A stretch of DNA of 64,000 bases, taken from Zetaproteobacteria bacterium (GTDB taxonomy: Bacteria; Pseudomonadota; Zetaproteobacteria; Mariprofundales; Mariprofundaceae). The first letter of the stretch is position 1. Each line of letters begins with the position of its first letter. Position numbers and translations under genes: made by a program. The stretch is from contig PEAA01000007.1 in the NCBI GenBank assembly GCA_002753275.1, positions 1-64,000 of the forward strand. The letters are read 5' to 3'. The notes under the pieces are model-generated. The model had not been told where the DNA came from and did no database searches. It saw nothing but the letters and a program-made list of their open reading frames with translations. Below, piece after piece: positions 9,507 to 18,736 of the stretch.

Positions 9507-11015
9507 TTACAAAAGCGCGATTTCATAATTTTCGGGCGCCAGTTGAGAATCACTCTTTAATACGATCTCTTTACTTAAAAAATGTTCAAGTTTGGTTACA
9601 TCTTCAGACTCCTCACCCAGCAGGAGATCGATGAGTAGGGGGTTGGCAATGACCATAAGTTTTTCGCATGGATAAGCGCGCGCTTCCGCCATCACATCAC
9701 GGAACATTTGGTAGCAGATGGTGGTGAGACTCTTTTCGCGACCTGAGCCATGACAGCTATGGCACTCTTGCAATAAAATTCGTTCCAGCGAATCGCGCGT
9801 CCGTTTGCGCGTCATTTCAATTAACCCTAAGGTTGAAAACTGGGCGATATGTGTTTTTGACTTGTCACGCTCCAATGCTTTTTCAAGCAACTGCATGAGC
9901 CGTTGCTTGTTTTCCTCCTCTTGCATATCAATGAAATCGAGAACAATGATGCCACCGAGATTGCGCAGGCGCAGGTGATGTACAATTTCATGGACTGCTT
10001 CAAGATTGGTTTTGAAACCGGTCTCCTCCATGTTGTGGGAACTTGTGAAGGAGCCCGAGTTGACATCGATGGCGATCAGCGCCTCGGTTTGATCGATGAC
10101 AAGGTACCCCCCCGATTTAAGAGGGACTTGACGCTTGAGTGCGGCGGCAATGGTTGATTCAACACCATAAAGATCAAATACGGGGCGATCTCCAGGGTAG
10201 TAGTAGAGTCGATCGGCAACTTCGGGCATGAATTGTGCCGCAAAGTGTTTCATTGCATGGTAAGCCTCTTTTGAGTCAATATGGATTTTTTCGACATCAT
10301 CATCGACATAATCGCGTAATACGCGTAGATAAAGATTGAGCTCGGTATGGACAACGGTTCCAGGAGATGCGGTTTTGCAGCGGTTTTCAATGTCATGCCA
10401 AAGTCTGAGTAAAAATGCGAGGTCTTGTTCGAGCTCTTCACGGCTATGGCCTTCAGCGACGGTGCGGATAATCAGCCCACCCTGTTCAGGCTTGATTTGA
10501 TGGGCTATTTCGAGGAGCCGTTCACGCTCAGGAATGCTCTCCATCCGTCGTGCAATACCAATGTGCTCTGTGCCGGGTAGGTAAACAAGGTGACGACCTG
10601 CAAGGCTGATGAGAGAGGTGAGGCGGGGACCTTTGGATGAAATGGGCTCTTTTGAAACTTGAACAAGCACCTCTTGCTGTTCGCGTAACAGCGAAGCAAT
10701 AGGGGCGATGGTTCGTTTGCCATGGTTTTCTACGGGCTCTTGTTCAGAGTTTTCATCAGTGGTGTTTTCAATATCTTCGGTGCGCGAATGGGTGGCAATA
10801 TCTCCCGCGTAAAGAAAGCCTGCCTTTTCTAGCCCGATGTCAATAAATGCAGCTTGAATTCCAGGTAAAACCCGTTGCACTTTGCCTTTGTAGATGTTGC
10901 CTTTAAGGCCGCGTTCGCGTTCGCGCTCGATGTAGAGTTCTTCGGCACGGCCATTTTCAATACGCACGATGCGCGTTTCAAAGGGGGAAGCATTGACCAG
11001 AAGTTCAACACTCAT
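9507..11015 (-). CDS. rng: Ribonuclease G
   Basis: This endoribonuclease of the RNase E/G family matures the 5' end of 16S rRNA and cleaves AU-rich single-stranded RNA. It has an N-terminal S1 domain (GNIYKGKVQRVLPGIQAAFIDIG), the catalytic DNase-I-like region with the magnesium-binding aspartates in AIDVNSGSF and IIVLDFIDM, and the CHSCHGSG zinc-link. At about 502 residues it lacks the long C-terminal scaffold of RNase E. ATG 11015 is chosen because GAGAG sits at a good distance; the start lies inside the last codons of maf. The operon is maf-rng-hemW. Confidence 0.95.
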   Translation of the reverse strand: MSVELLVNASPFETRIVRIENGRAEELYIERERERGLKGNIYKGKVQRVLPGIQAAFIDIGLEKAGFLYAGDIATHSRTEDIENTTDENSEQEPVENHGKRTIAPIASLLREQQEVLVQVSKEPISSKGPRLTSLISLAGRHLVYLPGTEHIGIARRMESIPERERLLEIAHQIKPEQGGLIIRTVAEGHSREELEQDLAFLLRLWHDIENRCKTASPGTVVHTELNLYLRVLRDYVDDDVEKIHIDSKEAYHAMKHFAAQFMPEVADRLYYYPGDRPVFDLYGVESTIAAALKRQVPLKSGGYLVIDQTEALIAIDVNSGSFTSSHNMEETGFKTNLEAVHEIVHHLRLRNLGGIIVLDFIDMQEEENKQRLMQLLEKALERDKSKTHIAQFSTLGLIEMTRKRTRDSLERILLQECHSCHGSGREKSLTTICYQMFRDVMAEARAYPCEKLMVIANPLLIDLLLGEESEDVTKLEHFLSKEIVLKSDSQLAPENYEIALL

Positions 11016-11577
11016 GGGATCTCTCAAGCTGTTGGATCAACGCAAGGGTCTGCTGCACAGGGAGCCCGATGACATTGTCCAGAGGGCCTTCAATATGGGT
11101 GATGAAGCTCGATGCACCACCTTGAATGGCATAGGAGCCCGCCTTGTCTAAAATTTGATTGTGGGCGAGATAGGTGTCAATTTCATCTTCGCTGATGGTG
11201 CGAAAAGTGACATAGGTTTGTACCACGGCTGTTTTTTGTTGCTCTCCATGTGCGACGCAAACCGCGGTGAGAACTTGATGCCTCTTTCCCGAAAGGGTTT
11301 GTAGCATGCTTTTTGCATCGGCAAAGTTTTTGGGTTGCCCCAAAATGGTGCCTCCCAGTGTGACGAGGGTGTCAGCTGCGATAATGATATTTTCATAGTT
11401 CTTGTCAGGGCATGCGGCGGCTTTTTCTTGGCAGAGGCGCAACACTAGATCTTGGACATTTTCACCATCGTGGGCAGATTCATTGATGTGCGCTGGGGAA
11501 ACCTTGACACTGATGCCCGCAGCTTGCAGCAATTCTAAACGACGAGGGGATTGAGAAGCTAAAATTAGATTGGTCAT
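11005..11577 (-). CDS. maf: Maf-like nucleoside triphosphate pyrophosphatase
   Basis: The 190-residue protein begins MTNLILASQSPRRLELL, the diagnostic Maf N-terminus with the SxSPRR substrate loop, and contains ADTLV and the SYAIQG motif. Maf enzymes hydrolyse modified or canonical nucleoside triphosphates to monophosphates; the IEGPLDNVIGLPV stretch resembles the dTTP/UTP-specific YhdE branch rather than the YceF branch, but that subgroup call is inference. It overlaps the following rng by 11 bases and diverges from lipB. Confidence 0.92.
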   Translation of the reverse strand: MTNLILASQSPRRLELLQAAGISVKVSPAHINESAHDGENVQDLVLRLCQEKAAACPDKNYENIIIAADTLVTLGGTILGQPKNFADAKSMLQTLSGKRHQVLTAVCVAHGEQQKTAVVQTYVTFRTISEDEIDTYLAHNQILDKAGSYAIQGGASSFITHIEGPLDNVIGLPVQQTLALIQQLERSHEC

Positions 11578-11685
11578 GAAGGCAACAATAGCGACTTTGA
11601 TATTCGTATCGCAAGTGAATGTTGAAGTGCATGTATTTTAATAGATGGGATGGTTGGGGATGAAAATTTTTAGAAGGTGGTGTTT

Positions 11686-12297
11686 GTGGTTGTAGGGTTG
11701 CGGTGGTTGGGAGCGTCTCGCGACTATGTGGAGACATGGCATACGATGCAAGATGCCGTGAAATTGATTGCGAATCATAAGGGGGCAGAAGAGATATGGA
11801 GTTGTTCACATGCCCCTGTTTATACCACGGGTTATCGAGCGGTGGACAATCGATTGGTTGCCCGTTTGCCAGCACCAACGGTGGTGTGTGACCGAGGGGG
11901 GGAGACAACCTTTCATGGCCCTGGGCAGTTGATGCTCTATCCTTTGTTGAATTTGAAAGAGCGTCAGATTGGCGTGCGCGATTATGTGCATGCGTTGGAG
12001 CAGTCATGCATCGTTTTTCTGCAAGAGCTATGGGGAATTGATGCTTTTCGTCACTGCGGGCTTCCAGGGGTTTGGAGTACGCAAGGGAAGTTGGTGGCTA
12101 TTGGCTTGAAGGTCACGCATGGTGTGGTTTATCATGGAATGGCATTAAATATAGATGTGAATTTAGATTATTTTGCTGCCATTAACCCTTGTGGTTCCGG
12201 TTTGAGTGCGGACAGGGTGGTCGATCACGCTGCTGTTGCACAAGATTATTGCTCCTTGGCCGAGGTGTGGAAACGCTGCTTGCTTGCTGAATTGTAA
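11686..12297 (+). CDS. lipB: Octanoyl-[acyl-carrier-protein]:protein N-octanoyltransferase
   Basis: LipB moves octanoyl groups from ACP to lipoyl domains, the first step of lipoate synthesis. The motifs RGGETTFHGPGQ, GVWS and KLVAIGLKV (with the acyl-activating lysine) and the catalytic cysteine in INPCGSG are all present at normal spacing. Several in-frame GTG codons crowd the start; 11686 stands eight bases after GAAGG, while 11677 and 11680 lie on top of it. No lipA is adjacent. A run of seven G lies at 11896-11902 inside the RGG motif. Confidence 0.94.
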   Translation: MVVGLRWLGASRDYVETWHTMQDAVKLIANHKGAEEIWSCSHAPVYTTGYRAVDNRLVARLPAPTVVCDRGGETTFHGPGQLMLYPLLNLKERQIGVRDYVHALEQSCIVFLQELWGIDAFRHCGLPGVWSTQGKLVAIGLKVTHGVVYHGMALNIDVNLDYFAAINPCGSGLSADRVVDHAAVAQDYCSLAEVWKRCLLAEL

Positions 12298-12368
12298 GAA
12301 TTTTTTGCAGTTTGGTGGCATGAAGTTATCATACCAGCGCTTTCAAACCACGGGTTTAGGAGAAAGGT

Positions 12369-12740
12369 ATGGCTTTATCGAAAGAAGAGTTGGATGCATT
12401 TGAGGTGCAGTTGAACGATTGGCGTAAAGAGTTGATGCTTGGTCAGAATGAAAGTTTGCAGGCGCTGCAAGGGCAAGAGCAGGCAACCTATCCTGATCCA
12501 ACAGATCAAGCGAGCGCAGAGGCCGATCGTAATTTTGATTTGCGTATTAAAGATCGTGAGCGCCATTTGGTGCGTAAAATTGATCAAGCCTTGAACCGTA
12601 TCAAAGCGGGAGAGTTTGGTGAGTGTGAAGATTGTGGTGGCGATATTGGTCAAAAGCGTCTGCAAGCACGCCCTGTAACCACGCTCTGCATCGATTGTAA
12701 AATGGAACAGGAGCAGGCCGAGAAGACGCTTCTCGATTGA
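12369..12740 (+). CDS. dksA: RNA polymerase-binding transcription factor DksA
   Basis: DksA enters the RNA polymerase secondary channel and, with ppGpp, controls the stringent response. The coiled-coil tip has the key DxxDxA residues Asp43, Asp46 and Ala48, and the zinc finger uses Cys86, Cys89, Cys107 and Cys110. At 123 residues it is shorter than the E. coli protein (151), because the N-terminal extension is reduced; the four-cysteine finger argues that it is a classical DksA and not a cysteine-free paralogue. A ribosome site TAGGAGAAAGG precedes the ATG. Confidence 0.93.
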   Translation: MALSKEELDAFEVQLNDWRKELMLGQNESLQALQGQEQATYPDPTDQASAEADRNFDLRIKDRERHLVRKIDQALNRIKAGEFGECEDCGGDIGQKRLQARPVTTLCIDCKMEQEQAEKTLLD

Positions 12741-12816
12741 TAGCCTGTTTTTGAATCTGTGGACGATGATCTGCAGCGTGTCATTCCTCCTTTAATTTAC
12801 GGTTTAACACTTGCCT

Positions 12817-12822
12817 TATAAT
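12817..12822 (+). promoter_or_regulatory. -10 box (TATAAT) upstream of the SulP transporter
   Basis: A perfect TATAAT lies 103 bases upstream of the transporter start in the 184-base gap after dksA. The -35 region is weak (AATTTA/TTTACG around 12794-12801), so the strength of this promoter is uncertain. Confidence 0.45.
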
Positions 12823-12924
12823 AGGGCGTAGCAAGATTGGAATAAGATTACAGTGTGTTGGCGCATCCATTTTCTACTGAGAGCGCATGAGAGTAAATTT
12901 GTGTTGGCTGCGGAGTGTCGCGCA

Positions 12925-14487
12925 ATGGCATTGAATATCAGAGGGGATATTTTGGGTGGTGCGACGGCGGCGGTGATCGCATTGCCGCTTGCGCTTGCCT
13001 TTGGTGTGGCCAGTGGTCTTGGTGCAACGGCGGGGCTGTACGGTGCGATTATTCTTGGATTTGTCGCATCTTGGCTTGGTGGTACCCCGAGTCAGGTTTC
13101 GGGTCCTACGGGACCTATGACAGTCATGGTTGCGGCCGCAGTTCTTTCACTGCACGGGGATCCGGCATTGATTGCAGCGACAATTTTGTTGTCCGGTCTG
13201 TTTCAGGTGTTGTTCGGCTTGATGAAAATTGGCCGTTTTGTGCGTTATATTCCTTATCCTGTTATCTCTGGTTTTATGAGTGGTATTGGGGTGATTATTA
13301 TTATGCTGCAGATCAATCCATTTCTTGGTGCCGCCAGTGATAGTTCGGTGCTGCATATTTTGTTACAACTGCCACATACATTGGCAGGAACAGATCTGGC
13401 ATCGCTTTTTTTGGCGGCATCGGCTCTGGCGATTGTGTTGTGGACACCCTCTGCGGTGAGTCGTCGGGTGCCTTCGCCATTGATTGCATTGATTGTTTTG
13501 ACACCGTTGAGTGCGTTGTTGGATTTGCCGGTGTCAATGATTGGCGAAATCCCCTCTGGCTTTCCTGATCTGGTGTGGCCCTCATTTTCACTTGATCAGA
13601 TCAATGTGATCGTGCCACTGGCGTTCACCATCGCTCTGCTCGGCACCATCGATACACTTCTTACCTCGATTGTGGCCGACTCCCTGACACAGACGCGGCA
13701 TCGCCCTGATCGAGAGTTGATGGGTCAAGGGGTCGGGAATGCGCTTTGTGCGTTTGCCGGTGCCATTCCTGGCGCAGGGGCGACCATGCGCACGGTGGTC
13801 AATATTAAAAGTGGCGGCACTTCCCATCTTTCGGGAATGAGCCATGCCGTGGTTCTGCTGTTGATCGTGCTGTTTTTTGCACCATTTGCTTCGGCGATTC
13901 CGTTGGCTGTATTGGCTGGGATCCTGATCAAGGTGGGGCTGGATATTCTCGATTATCGTTTTTTGGATGTCTGGAAGGAGAGTCCGCGTCACGATTTGGC
14001 AATCATGGGTACCGTCTTTTTTGTGACGGTATTTATTGATCTGATTAGCGCGGTGTTTGTGGGTGTGGTGTTGGCATCATTGTCGATTGTTTATCGCATT
14101 ACCCAGGCGACTCAGATTGAACTGGTGTATCGGGACGATGCTGAAATAGCCGTCAATCTTCCGGAACATGTGCGGATTATTCGTGTCGATGGCGCTTTCT
14201 TTTTCGGTTCAAGTAGCGCGTTTGAAAATCAGGTGAATCAAGCATTGAATATCAAGACGATGATTATTGATATCAAGCGTGTTCCATTTCTCGATATTAC
14301 GGCGATTTTTACCCTGAAAGATCTGCTTGCCACCCTTAGGCGTGGTGGGGTGGAGGTTTATATTGTGGCCAGTGAAGTGCATCAGCAGCAGTTGCTGAAG
14401 CTAAATGTGACGCAGTTTTTTGATCCTGATCATTTTTGTAACACACTGCAAATGGCCTTGAAACGGGTTGGAAACAGTCTAGATTGA
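12925..14487 (+). CDS. SulP-family anion transporter, BicA-like (candidate sodium/bicarbonate symporter)
   Basis: About 520 residues with 12 or so hydrophobic helices and a C-terminal STAS domain (roughly the last 100 residues, EHVRIIRVDGAFFFGSS to the end). The N-terminal NIRGDILGGATAAVIALPLALAFG, the GPTGPMTV loop, GFMSGIG, TSVVADSLT and GAGATM...VNIKSGG follow the cyanobacterial BicA bicarbonate transporter closely, as far as I can recall that sequence. The substrate (bicarbonate or sulfate) cannot be proved by reading. ATG 12925 is chosen because it aligns with the family N-terminus and GGAG lies upstream. It overlaps ispH tail-to-tail by nine bases. Confidence 0.85.
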   Translation: MALNIRGDILGGATAAVIALPLALAFGVASGLGATAGLYGAIILGFVASWLGGTPSQVSGPTGPMTVMVAAAVLSLHGDPALIAATILLSGLFQVLFGLMKIGRFVRYIPYPVISGFMSGIGVIIIMLQINPFLGAASDSSVLHILLQLPHTLAGTDLASLFLAASALAIVLWTPSAVSRRVPSPLIALIVLTPLSALLDLPVSMIGEIPSGFPDLVWPSFSLDQINVIVPLAFTIALLGTIDTLLTSIVADSLTQTRHRPDRELMGQGVGNALCAFAGAIPGAGATMRTVVNIKSGGTSHLSGMSHAVVLLLIVLFFAPFASAIPLAVLAGILIKVGLDILDYRFLDVWKESPRHDLAIMGTVFFVTVFIDLISAVFVGVVLASLSIVYRITQATQIELVYRDDAEIAVNLPEHVRIIRVDGAFFFGSSSAFENQVNQALNIKTMIIDIKRVPFLDITAIFTLKDLLATLRRGGVEVYIVASEVHQQQLLKLNVTQFFDPDHFCNTLQMALKRVGNSLD

Positions 14488-15426
14488 ACTTGTTTCACAA
14501 GGTTGTTGCTTAATCACAGGTAGATGAAAGGTGATGTTCTCTTCGGCAACTGCGATAGGTTGTGGTGCCGCGTAGCCTAACCCTCGCAGATGTACAATTA
14601 ACGCCTGGACTAAAATTTCAGGAGCCGAGGCTCCCGCTGTGATACCAATATTTTTTTTCCCCGGCAAAAGCGTCTTATCGATATCTTCGGCGCGATCGAT
14701 CAGTTGTGCAGCGATGCCTTTGCGCTTGGCCATTTCACACAACCGTTGGCTGTTGGATGAGTTTTTTGATCCCAATATGAAAATGAGGTCGCATACTTCG
14801 GAGAGCGCTTTGACCGCATTTTGACGGTTGGTTGTTGCATAGCATATATCCTCTCGTTTGGGCCCTTGAATGTTTGGGAAACGGGTCTTCAAAGCTTCGA
14901 TGACGGCTTGTGTATCATCAATGGAGAGGGTGGTTTGGGTCACATAGGCAAGATGTTCGGCATCGTTGACTTCCAGCGTGTCAACATCTGCTGTCGTTGA
15001 AATCAGTAATACAGCCCCTTTGGGAGCCTGTCCCATGGTCCCTTCAACTTCTGGATGCCCCGCATGGCCAATTAAAATGACTTGATGGCCATTTTTATAG
15101 TGACGAAGTAGCTCCAGGTGCACTTTGGTGACCAGAGGGCAGGTGGCATCCAGGATGTGCAGATTGCGTGCTTGCGCATGTTCGCGCACTTGTTGGCTGA
15201 CGCCATGGGCTGAAAAAACCAGTGTGGCACCATCAGGAGCATCATCAACTTCGTTGATGAATTGGGCGCCTTTTTGACGCAGATCTTCAACGACATGTTT
15301 GTTGTGGACAATTTCATGGCGGACAAAAACGGGCGCCCCACATATTGCCAATGCTTGTTCTACAATTTCAATGGCGCGATCCACGCCTGCACAAAAACCA
15401 CGGGGTTGCGCTAGCCATAACTTCAT
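14479..15426 (-). CDS. ispH: 4-hydroxy-3-methylbut-2-enyl diphosphate reductase
   Basis: IspH (LytB) makes the final step of the MEP isoprenoid pathway with a [4Fe-4S] cluster. The cluster cysteines are visible in GFCAGV (Cys12), LDATCPLV and DICYATTN; the EIVHNKHVV and TTLS motifs fit the active site. Start ATG 15426 has GAGGAG before it, and an earlier in-frame ATG at 15450 adds eight residues not found in the family. It diverges from bcp with a gap of only 66 bases. Confidence 0.97.
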   Translation of the reverse strand: MKLWLAQPRGFCAGVDRAIEIVEQALAICGAPVFVRHEIVHNKHVVEDLRQKGAQFINEVDDAPDGATLVFSAHGVSQQVREHAQARNLHILDATCPLVTKVHLELLRHYKNGHQVILIGHAGHPEVEGTMGQAPKGAVLLISTTADVDTLEVNDAEHLAYVTQTTLSIDDTQAVIEALKTRFPNIQGPKREDICYATTNRQNAVKALSEVCDLIFILGSKNSSNSQRLCEMAKRKGIAAQLIDRAEDIDKTLLPGKKNIGITAGASAPEILVQALIVHLRGLGYAAPQPIAVAEENITFHLPVIKQQPCETSSI

Positions 15427-15492
15427 AAAAACTCCTCGACCTTCGAGCATGAGAGATTACCATTGGCTACATGATTAGAAAAGGAGAATTCT

Positions 15493-15972
15493 ATGGCTGA
15501 ATACACGCTAAATGTAGGGGATATGGCGCCTGATGCTGCACTGAACTTGTGGCCTGCTGCGGAGACGACGGTTGCCGCTTATCGTGGGCAGTGGTTGATT
15601 ATTTATTTTTATCCCAAAGATAATACTTCGGGTTGTACTACGGAGTCGTGTGAGTTTCGTGATATGTATGCCGATTTCCAGGAGCTTGATGCGGCGATTG
15701 TGGGCATCAGTCGTGATTCGTTGAAGTCACATCAAAACTTTTCTGAAAAGTTTGCGTTTCCTTTTGCTTTGGCTTCTGATAAGGATGAAGTCGTTTGTCG
15801 TGCCTTTGATGTGATGCAGGTGAAGAAAATGTATGGCAAAGAGAGTGTTGGCGTTGAGCGCTCGACCTTTATTATCAACCCTGAGGGCGTTGTGGTTCAT
15901 GCGTGGCGTAAGGTAAAGGTGGCGGGCCATGTTGACGAGGTGTGCCAAGTGTTGCGTGATTTGCAAGCGTAA
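15493..15972 (+). CDS. bcp: Thioredoxin-dependent thiol peroxidase (BCP/PrxQ peroxiredoxin)
   Basis: The 159-residue peroxiredoxin reduces hydrogen and organic peroxides with electrons from thioredoxin. The peroxidatic Cys48 lies in NTSGCTTESCEF and Cys53, five residues on, is the resolving cysteine of the PrxQ subgroup; the FYPKDNT motif and a conserved arginine also fit. AAAAGGAG precedes the ATG. It begins a plus-strand run that continues into coaBC only 10 bases later. Confidence 0.95.
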   Translation: MAEYTLNVGDMAPDAALNLWPAAETTVAAYRGQWLIIYFYPKDNTSGCTTESCEFRDMYADFQELDAAIVGISRDSLKSHQNFSEKFAFPFALASDKDEVVCRAFDVMQVKKMYGKESVGVERSTFIINPEGVVVHAWRKVKVAGHVDEVCQVLRDLQA

Positions 15973-15982
15973 CGGTTTTTAG

Positions 15983-17212
15983 ATGAATTTGATTGCGTCG
16001 CCAATTTTGCGCGGGAAAAACATCCTGCTCTTGGTGAGTGGGGGAATCGCTGTATTTCGCGTGGCAGAGTTGGCGCGACTTTTGATCAAACAGGGTGCAA
16101 AGGTGCGCTGTGTGATGACAAAGTCTGCCGAGGCCTTTGTCACACCGCTCACTTTTGAGACGCTGACGGGTGAGGCCGTCCATACCGAATTGTTTGATCT
16201 TATCCAAGATTCTCATGGGATCGGCCACATTGCATTGGCACGATGGGCTGATGCCATTGTGGTTGCGCCGGCCACTGCCAATGTGATCGCTAGATATGCC
16301 CATGGGATTGCCGATGATCTTTGCACGACGCTTTTGCTTGCCAATGATGCGCCAGTGCTGCTTGCTCCCGCAATGAATGGTGTGATGTGGCAATCATCGG
16401 CGGTTGTACGCAATCTTGAAATATTGCGTGGGCAAGGTGTGTCGATGGTGGGCCCTGAAGTGGGTGATCTGGCTTGCGGTGAGCATGGTGCAGGGCGGTT
16501 GAGTGAACCCGCTACGATTGCTGTCGCCTTGGAACTTGTGGTGTCAGCCAAGCCTTTGCAGGGGCAGCGTTGGGTTGTCAATACGGGCGCGACGAAGGAG
16601 TCTTGGGATGCGACGAGGGTTTTAAGTAATCGGGCATCGGGCTTGTTGGGAATGTGGTTGGCACGCCTTGCGGCGGCGTTGGGGGCAACCGTTGACCTGA
16701 TCCATGCGTGTGAAATTTCACTGCCGCTGCCGGCAACGGTGCGAACCCATGCGGTTGAGTCGGCAGAGGATATGTTGCAAGTTTCTGTGAAGGTGGCAGC
16801 TGCAGCCGATATTTTTGTTGCGGCGGCTGCCGTGAGCGATTATGCCTTTGAGCAGCCCGTTTCCGGGAAGTTGAAGCGCGGAGCTTTGTCGAACATGCGT
16901 GTCGGCTTACGCGAGAATTGTGATATTGTGGCCACCGTTGCCTCGATGGTATTGCGTCCCAAATTTGTGGTCGCATTTGCGGCAGAGAGCGAAAAGCATT
17001 TGGAACATGGCTTGGGAAAATTGAAATCGAAAGGTGTCGATGCGCTGGTTGCCAACGATGTGAGCAATATGGCAAGTGCTGATGCGGCGGCATGGTGGTT
17101 GTGTGGTGAAGTGATAGAATCCTTGCCGCGTATGTCAAAAGCGGACTTGGCGCTTGTCTTGGTGCAATTGATGATGCAAGCGATGGCGAAGGAAAACCAC
17201 CATTGTCAATGA
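15983..17212 (+). CDS. coaBC: Bifunctional phosphopantothenoylcysteine decarboxylase / phosphopantothenate-cysteine ligase
   Basis: This 409-residue fusion performs two steps of coenzyme A synthesis. The N-terminal flavin-binding CoaC half has LLVSGGIAVFRVAELAR, the active-site His in HIALARWADAIVVAPATAN, the PAMNGVMW motif and the GDLACGEHG cysteine; the C-terminal CoaB half begins near residue 190 (VNTGATKE) with the NRASG motif and AAVSDY. The usual GITGGIAAYK start reads GGIAVFR here, a mild variation. It precedes dut by 15 bases, the classic coaBC-dut pairing. Confidence 0.95.
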   Translation: MNLIASPILRGKNILLLVSGGIAVFRVAELARLLIKQGAKVRCVMTKSAEAFVTPLTFETLTGEAVHTELFDLIQDSHGIGHIALARWADAIVVAPATANVIARYAHGIADDLCTTLLLANDAPVLLAPAMNGVMWQSSAVVRNLEILRGQGVSMVGPEVGDLACGEHGAGRLSEPATIAVALELVVSAKPLQGQRWVVNTGATKESWDATRVLSNRASGLLGMWLARLAAALGATVDLIHACEISLPLPATVRTHAVESAEDMLQVSVKVAAAADIFVAAAAVSDYAFEQPVSGKLKRGALSNMRVGLRENCDIVATVASMVLRPKFVVAFAAESEKHLEHGLGKLKSKGVDALVANDVSNMASADAAAWWLCGEVIESLPRMSKADLALVLVQLMMQAMAKENHHCQ

Positions 17213-17227
17213 TGTAAGGAGAGATAT

Positions 17228-17680
17228 ATGGAACAACCTAAAATTGAATTGATGAGACTGCCACATGGCGAGGGTTTAGCGCTTCCACACTATGCTTCTG
17301 CCATGGCCGCAGGTGCTGATTTGCGCGCTGCGATTGATGCGGATGTTGTTTTACCTGTAGGTGAGAAGATGTTGATTCCCACAGGATTTTGCATGGCTTT
17401 GCCTGATGGTTTTGAAGCGCAGATACGACCTCGCTCTGGATTGGCACTTAAACATGGTGTAACCGTGTTGAATAGCCCCGGTACAATTGATGCAGATTAT
17501 CGTGGTGAAATCGGGGTGATTTTGATCAATCATGGTCGAGTCCCTTTTGTGATTCAGCGTGGCGATCGAATTGCACAAATGGTCATTGCGCGATTTAGCC
17601 AAGCAGATTGGCAAGAGGTTGAGCGTCTTGCAGAAACAGTTCGTGGAGAAGACGGTTTTGGTAGCACGGGGAAGAAGTAA
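17228..17680 (+). CDS. dut: Deoxyuridine 5'-triphosphate nucleotidohydrolase (dUTPase)
   Basis: The 150-residue trimeric dUTPase removes dUTP and supplies dUMP for thymidylate. All five motifs are present: [18 protein letters not shown], the catalytic [21 protein letters not shown] and the flexible C-terminal [12 protein letters not shown] ribosome site AAGGAGAG precedes the ATG. Part of the coaBC-dut-rsmC group. Confidence 0.97.
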   Translation: MEQPKIELMRLPHGEGLALPHYASAMAAGADLRAAIDADVVLPVGEKMLIPTGFCMALPDGFEAQIRPRSGLALKHGVTVLNSPGTIDADYRGEIGVILINHGRVPFVIQRGDRIAQMVIARFSQADWQEVERLAETVRGEDGFGSTGKK

Positions 17681-17689
17681 ATAGCGGCG

Positions 17690-18736
17690 ATGGTTGTTGC
17701 AGCGCGTCTTTATCATGCGGCTCTGGAGCAAGTTGCGCACTTGACGCAATCGATGGCGCAGCATGGCTTGTCAGTGCGAGTATTGATTCAATCGCCCTGT
17801 TATCATCCTGATCTGGTCGCGTTGACGCAAGTGGCTGTGTGTCAGTTTGAGCAAGGAATGCGTGGTGCGGCGCTCGAGTTGGAATTTCATGGCTTACAAG
17901 GTGTGCATGATGTAGAGCCGGTGCAGATGGCGTTGGTTTTTCCAAGCAAGCAGAAACAGCAGAGCAAGTATTGGATTGCCAAGGCATGGCAACGGCTTGA
18001 GGTGGGTGGGGTGCTGTTACTTTGTTGTGAAAATCAGTATGGTGCCAAATCCTATGACGATTTTTTGGCACTGCTTTCGGGGAATGCACGATCAAGTTCA
18101 AAATCGAAAACGCGTTTGGTGGTGGCGATGAGAACGGAAGAAAATCTTGCTGATGAAGCCTCGAACGCACTGCTGCAGCGTTCTCTGGATGAGGGCGAAA
18201 TGCAGCAAGTTACCGATGGCTTTTGCTCGCAGCCTGGGCTCTTTTCTTGGGATCGAATCGATGTGGGATCGGCGATGTTGATGGCATGCTTGCCCTCCTC
18301 ACTGGCAGGCGTTGGCTTGGATCTTTGTTGTGGTTATGGGGTGTTGTCCCGTTGGGTTGCCAGCCATTGCGCCGCCGTTGAGAAGTTATATCTGCTTGAT
18401 GTTGATCAGCGGGCATTGGCGTGTGCCGAAAAGAACATGGCAAAGTTTGAACTTCCGATAGCCTATCTTTGGTTGGATGCCGCCGTTGAAGCGTTGCCCA
18501 CGGGCGTTGATTTTGTGGTTTGTAATCCACCGTTTCATTCGGGACAGTCGCGTGATGTGCAATTGGGGCAAACGATTGTGGCGCGCGCCTGCCAACATTT
18601 GAAGAAGGGCGGTTTGCTCTACCTAGTCGCCAATCGACAGCTTCCTTACGAGCAGATTGTTAAACGGTATTGCCCATCGTTTGAAGTTGTCAAGCAAGCC
18701 TCAGGGTTTAAGGTGATCAAAGGGGTTGTAGAATGA
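17690..18736 (+). CDS. rsmC: Class I methyltransferase, probable 16S rRNA guanine-N2 methyltransferase RsmC
   Basis: The 348-residue protein has the two-domain plan of RsmC/RlmG: a degenerate N-terminal methyltransferase-like half and a C-terminal half with the SAM motif LDLCCGYGVLSRW and the catalytic VCNPPFHSGQ. The NPPFH motif points to N-methylation of guanine in rRNA; RsmC (G1207) is the nearest family in my view, RlmG an alternative. No strong ribosome site precedes the ATG, which lies nine bases after dut, so it is probably translationally coupled. It overlaps the next gene by four bases. Confidence 0.82.
   Translation: MVVAARLYHAALEQVAHLTQSMAQHGLSVRVLIQSPCYHPDLVALTQVAVCQFEQGMRGAALELEFHGLQGVHDVEPVQMALVFPSKQKQQSKYWIAKAWQRLEVGGVLLLCCENQYGAKSYDDFLALLSGNARSSSKSKTRLVVAMRTEENLADEASNALLQRSLDEGEMQQVTDGFCSQPGLFSWDRIDVGSAMLMACLPSSLAGVGLDLCCGYGVLSRWVASHCAAVEKLYLLDVDQRALACAEKNMAKFELPIAYLWLDAAVEALPTGVDFVVCNPPFHSGQSRDVQLGQTIVARACQHLKKGGLLYLVANRQLPYEQIVKRYCPSFEVVKQASGFKVIKGVVE

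Noticed and set aside
12915-13340. Long open frames overlapping sulP, coaBC, rsmC and others in other frames (for example 15875-16393 and 16578-17138 on the minus strand)
   Set aside because: All lie opposite or inside well-supported genes, lack ribosome sites and give low-complexity proteins. They are mirror frames of codon bias.
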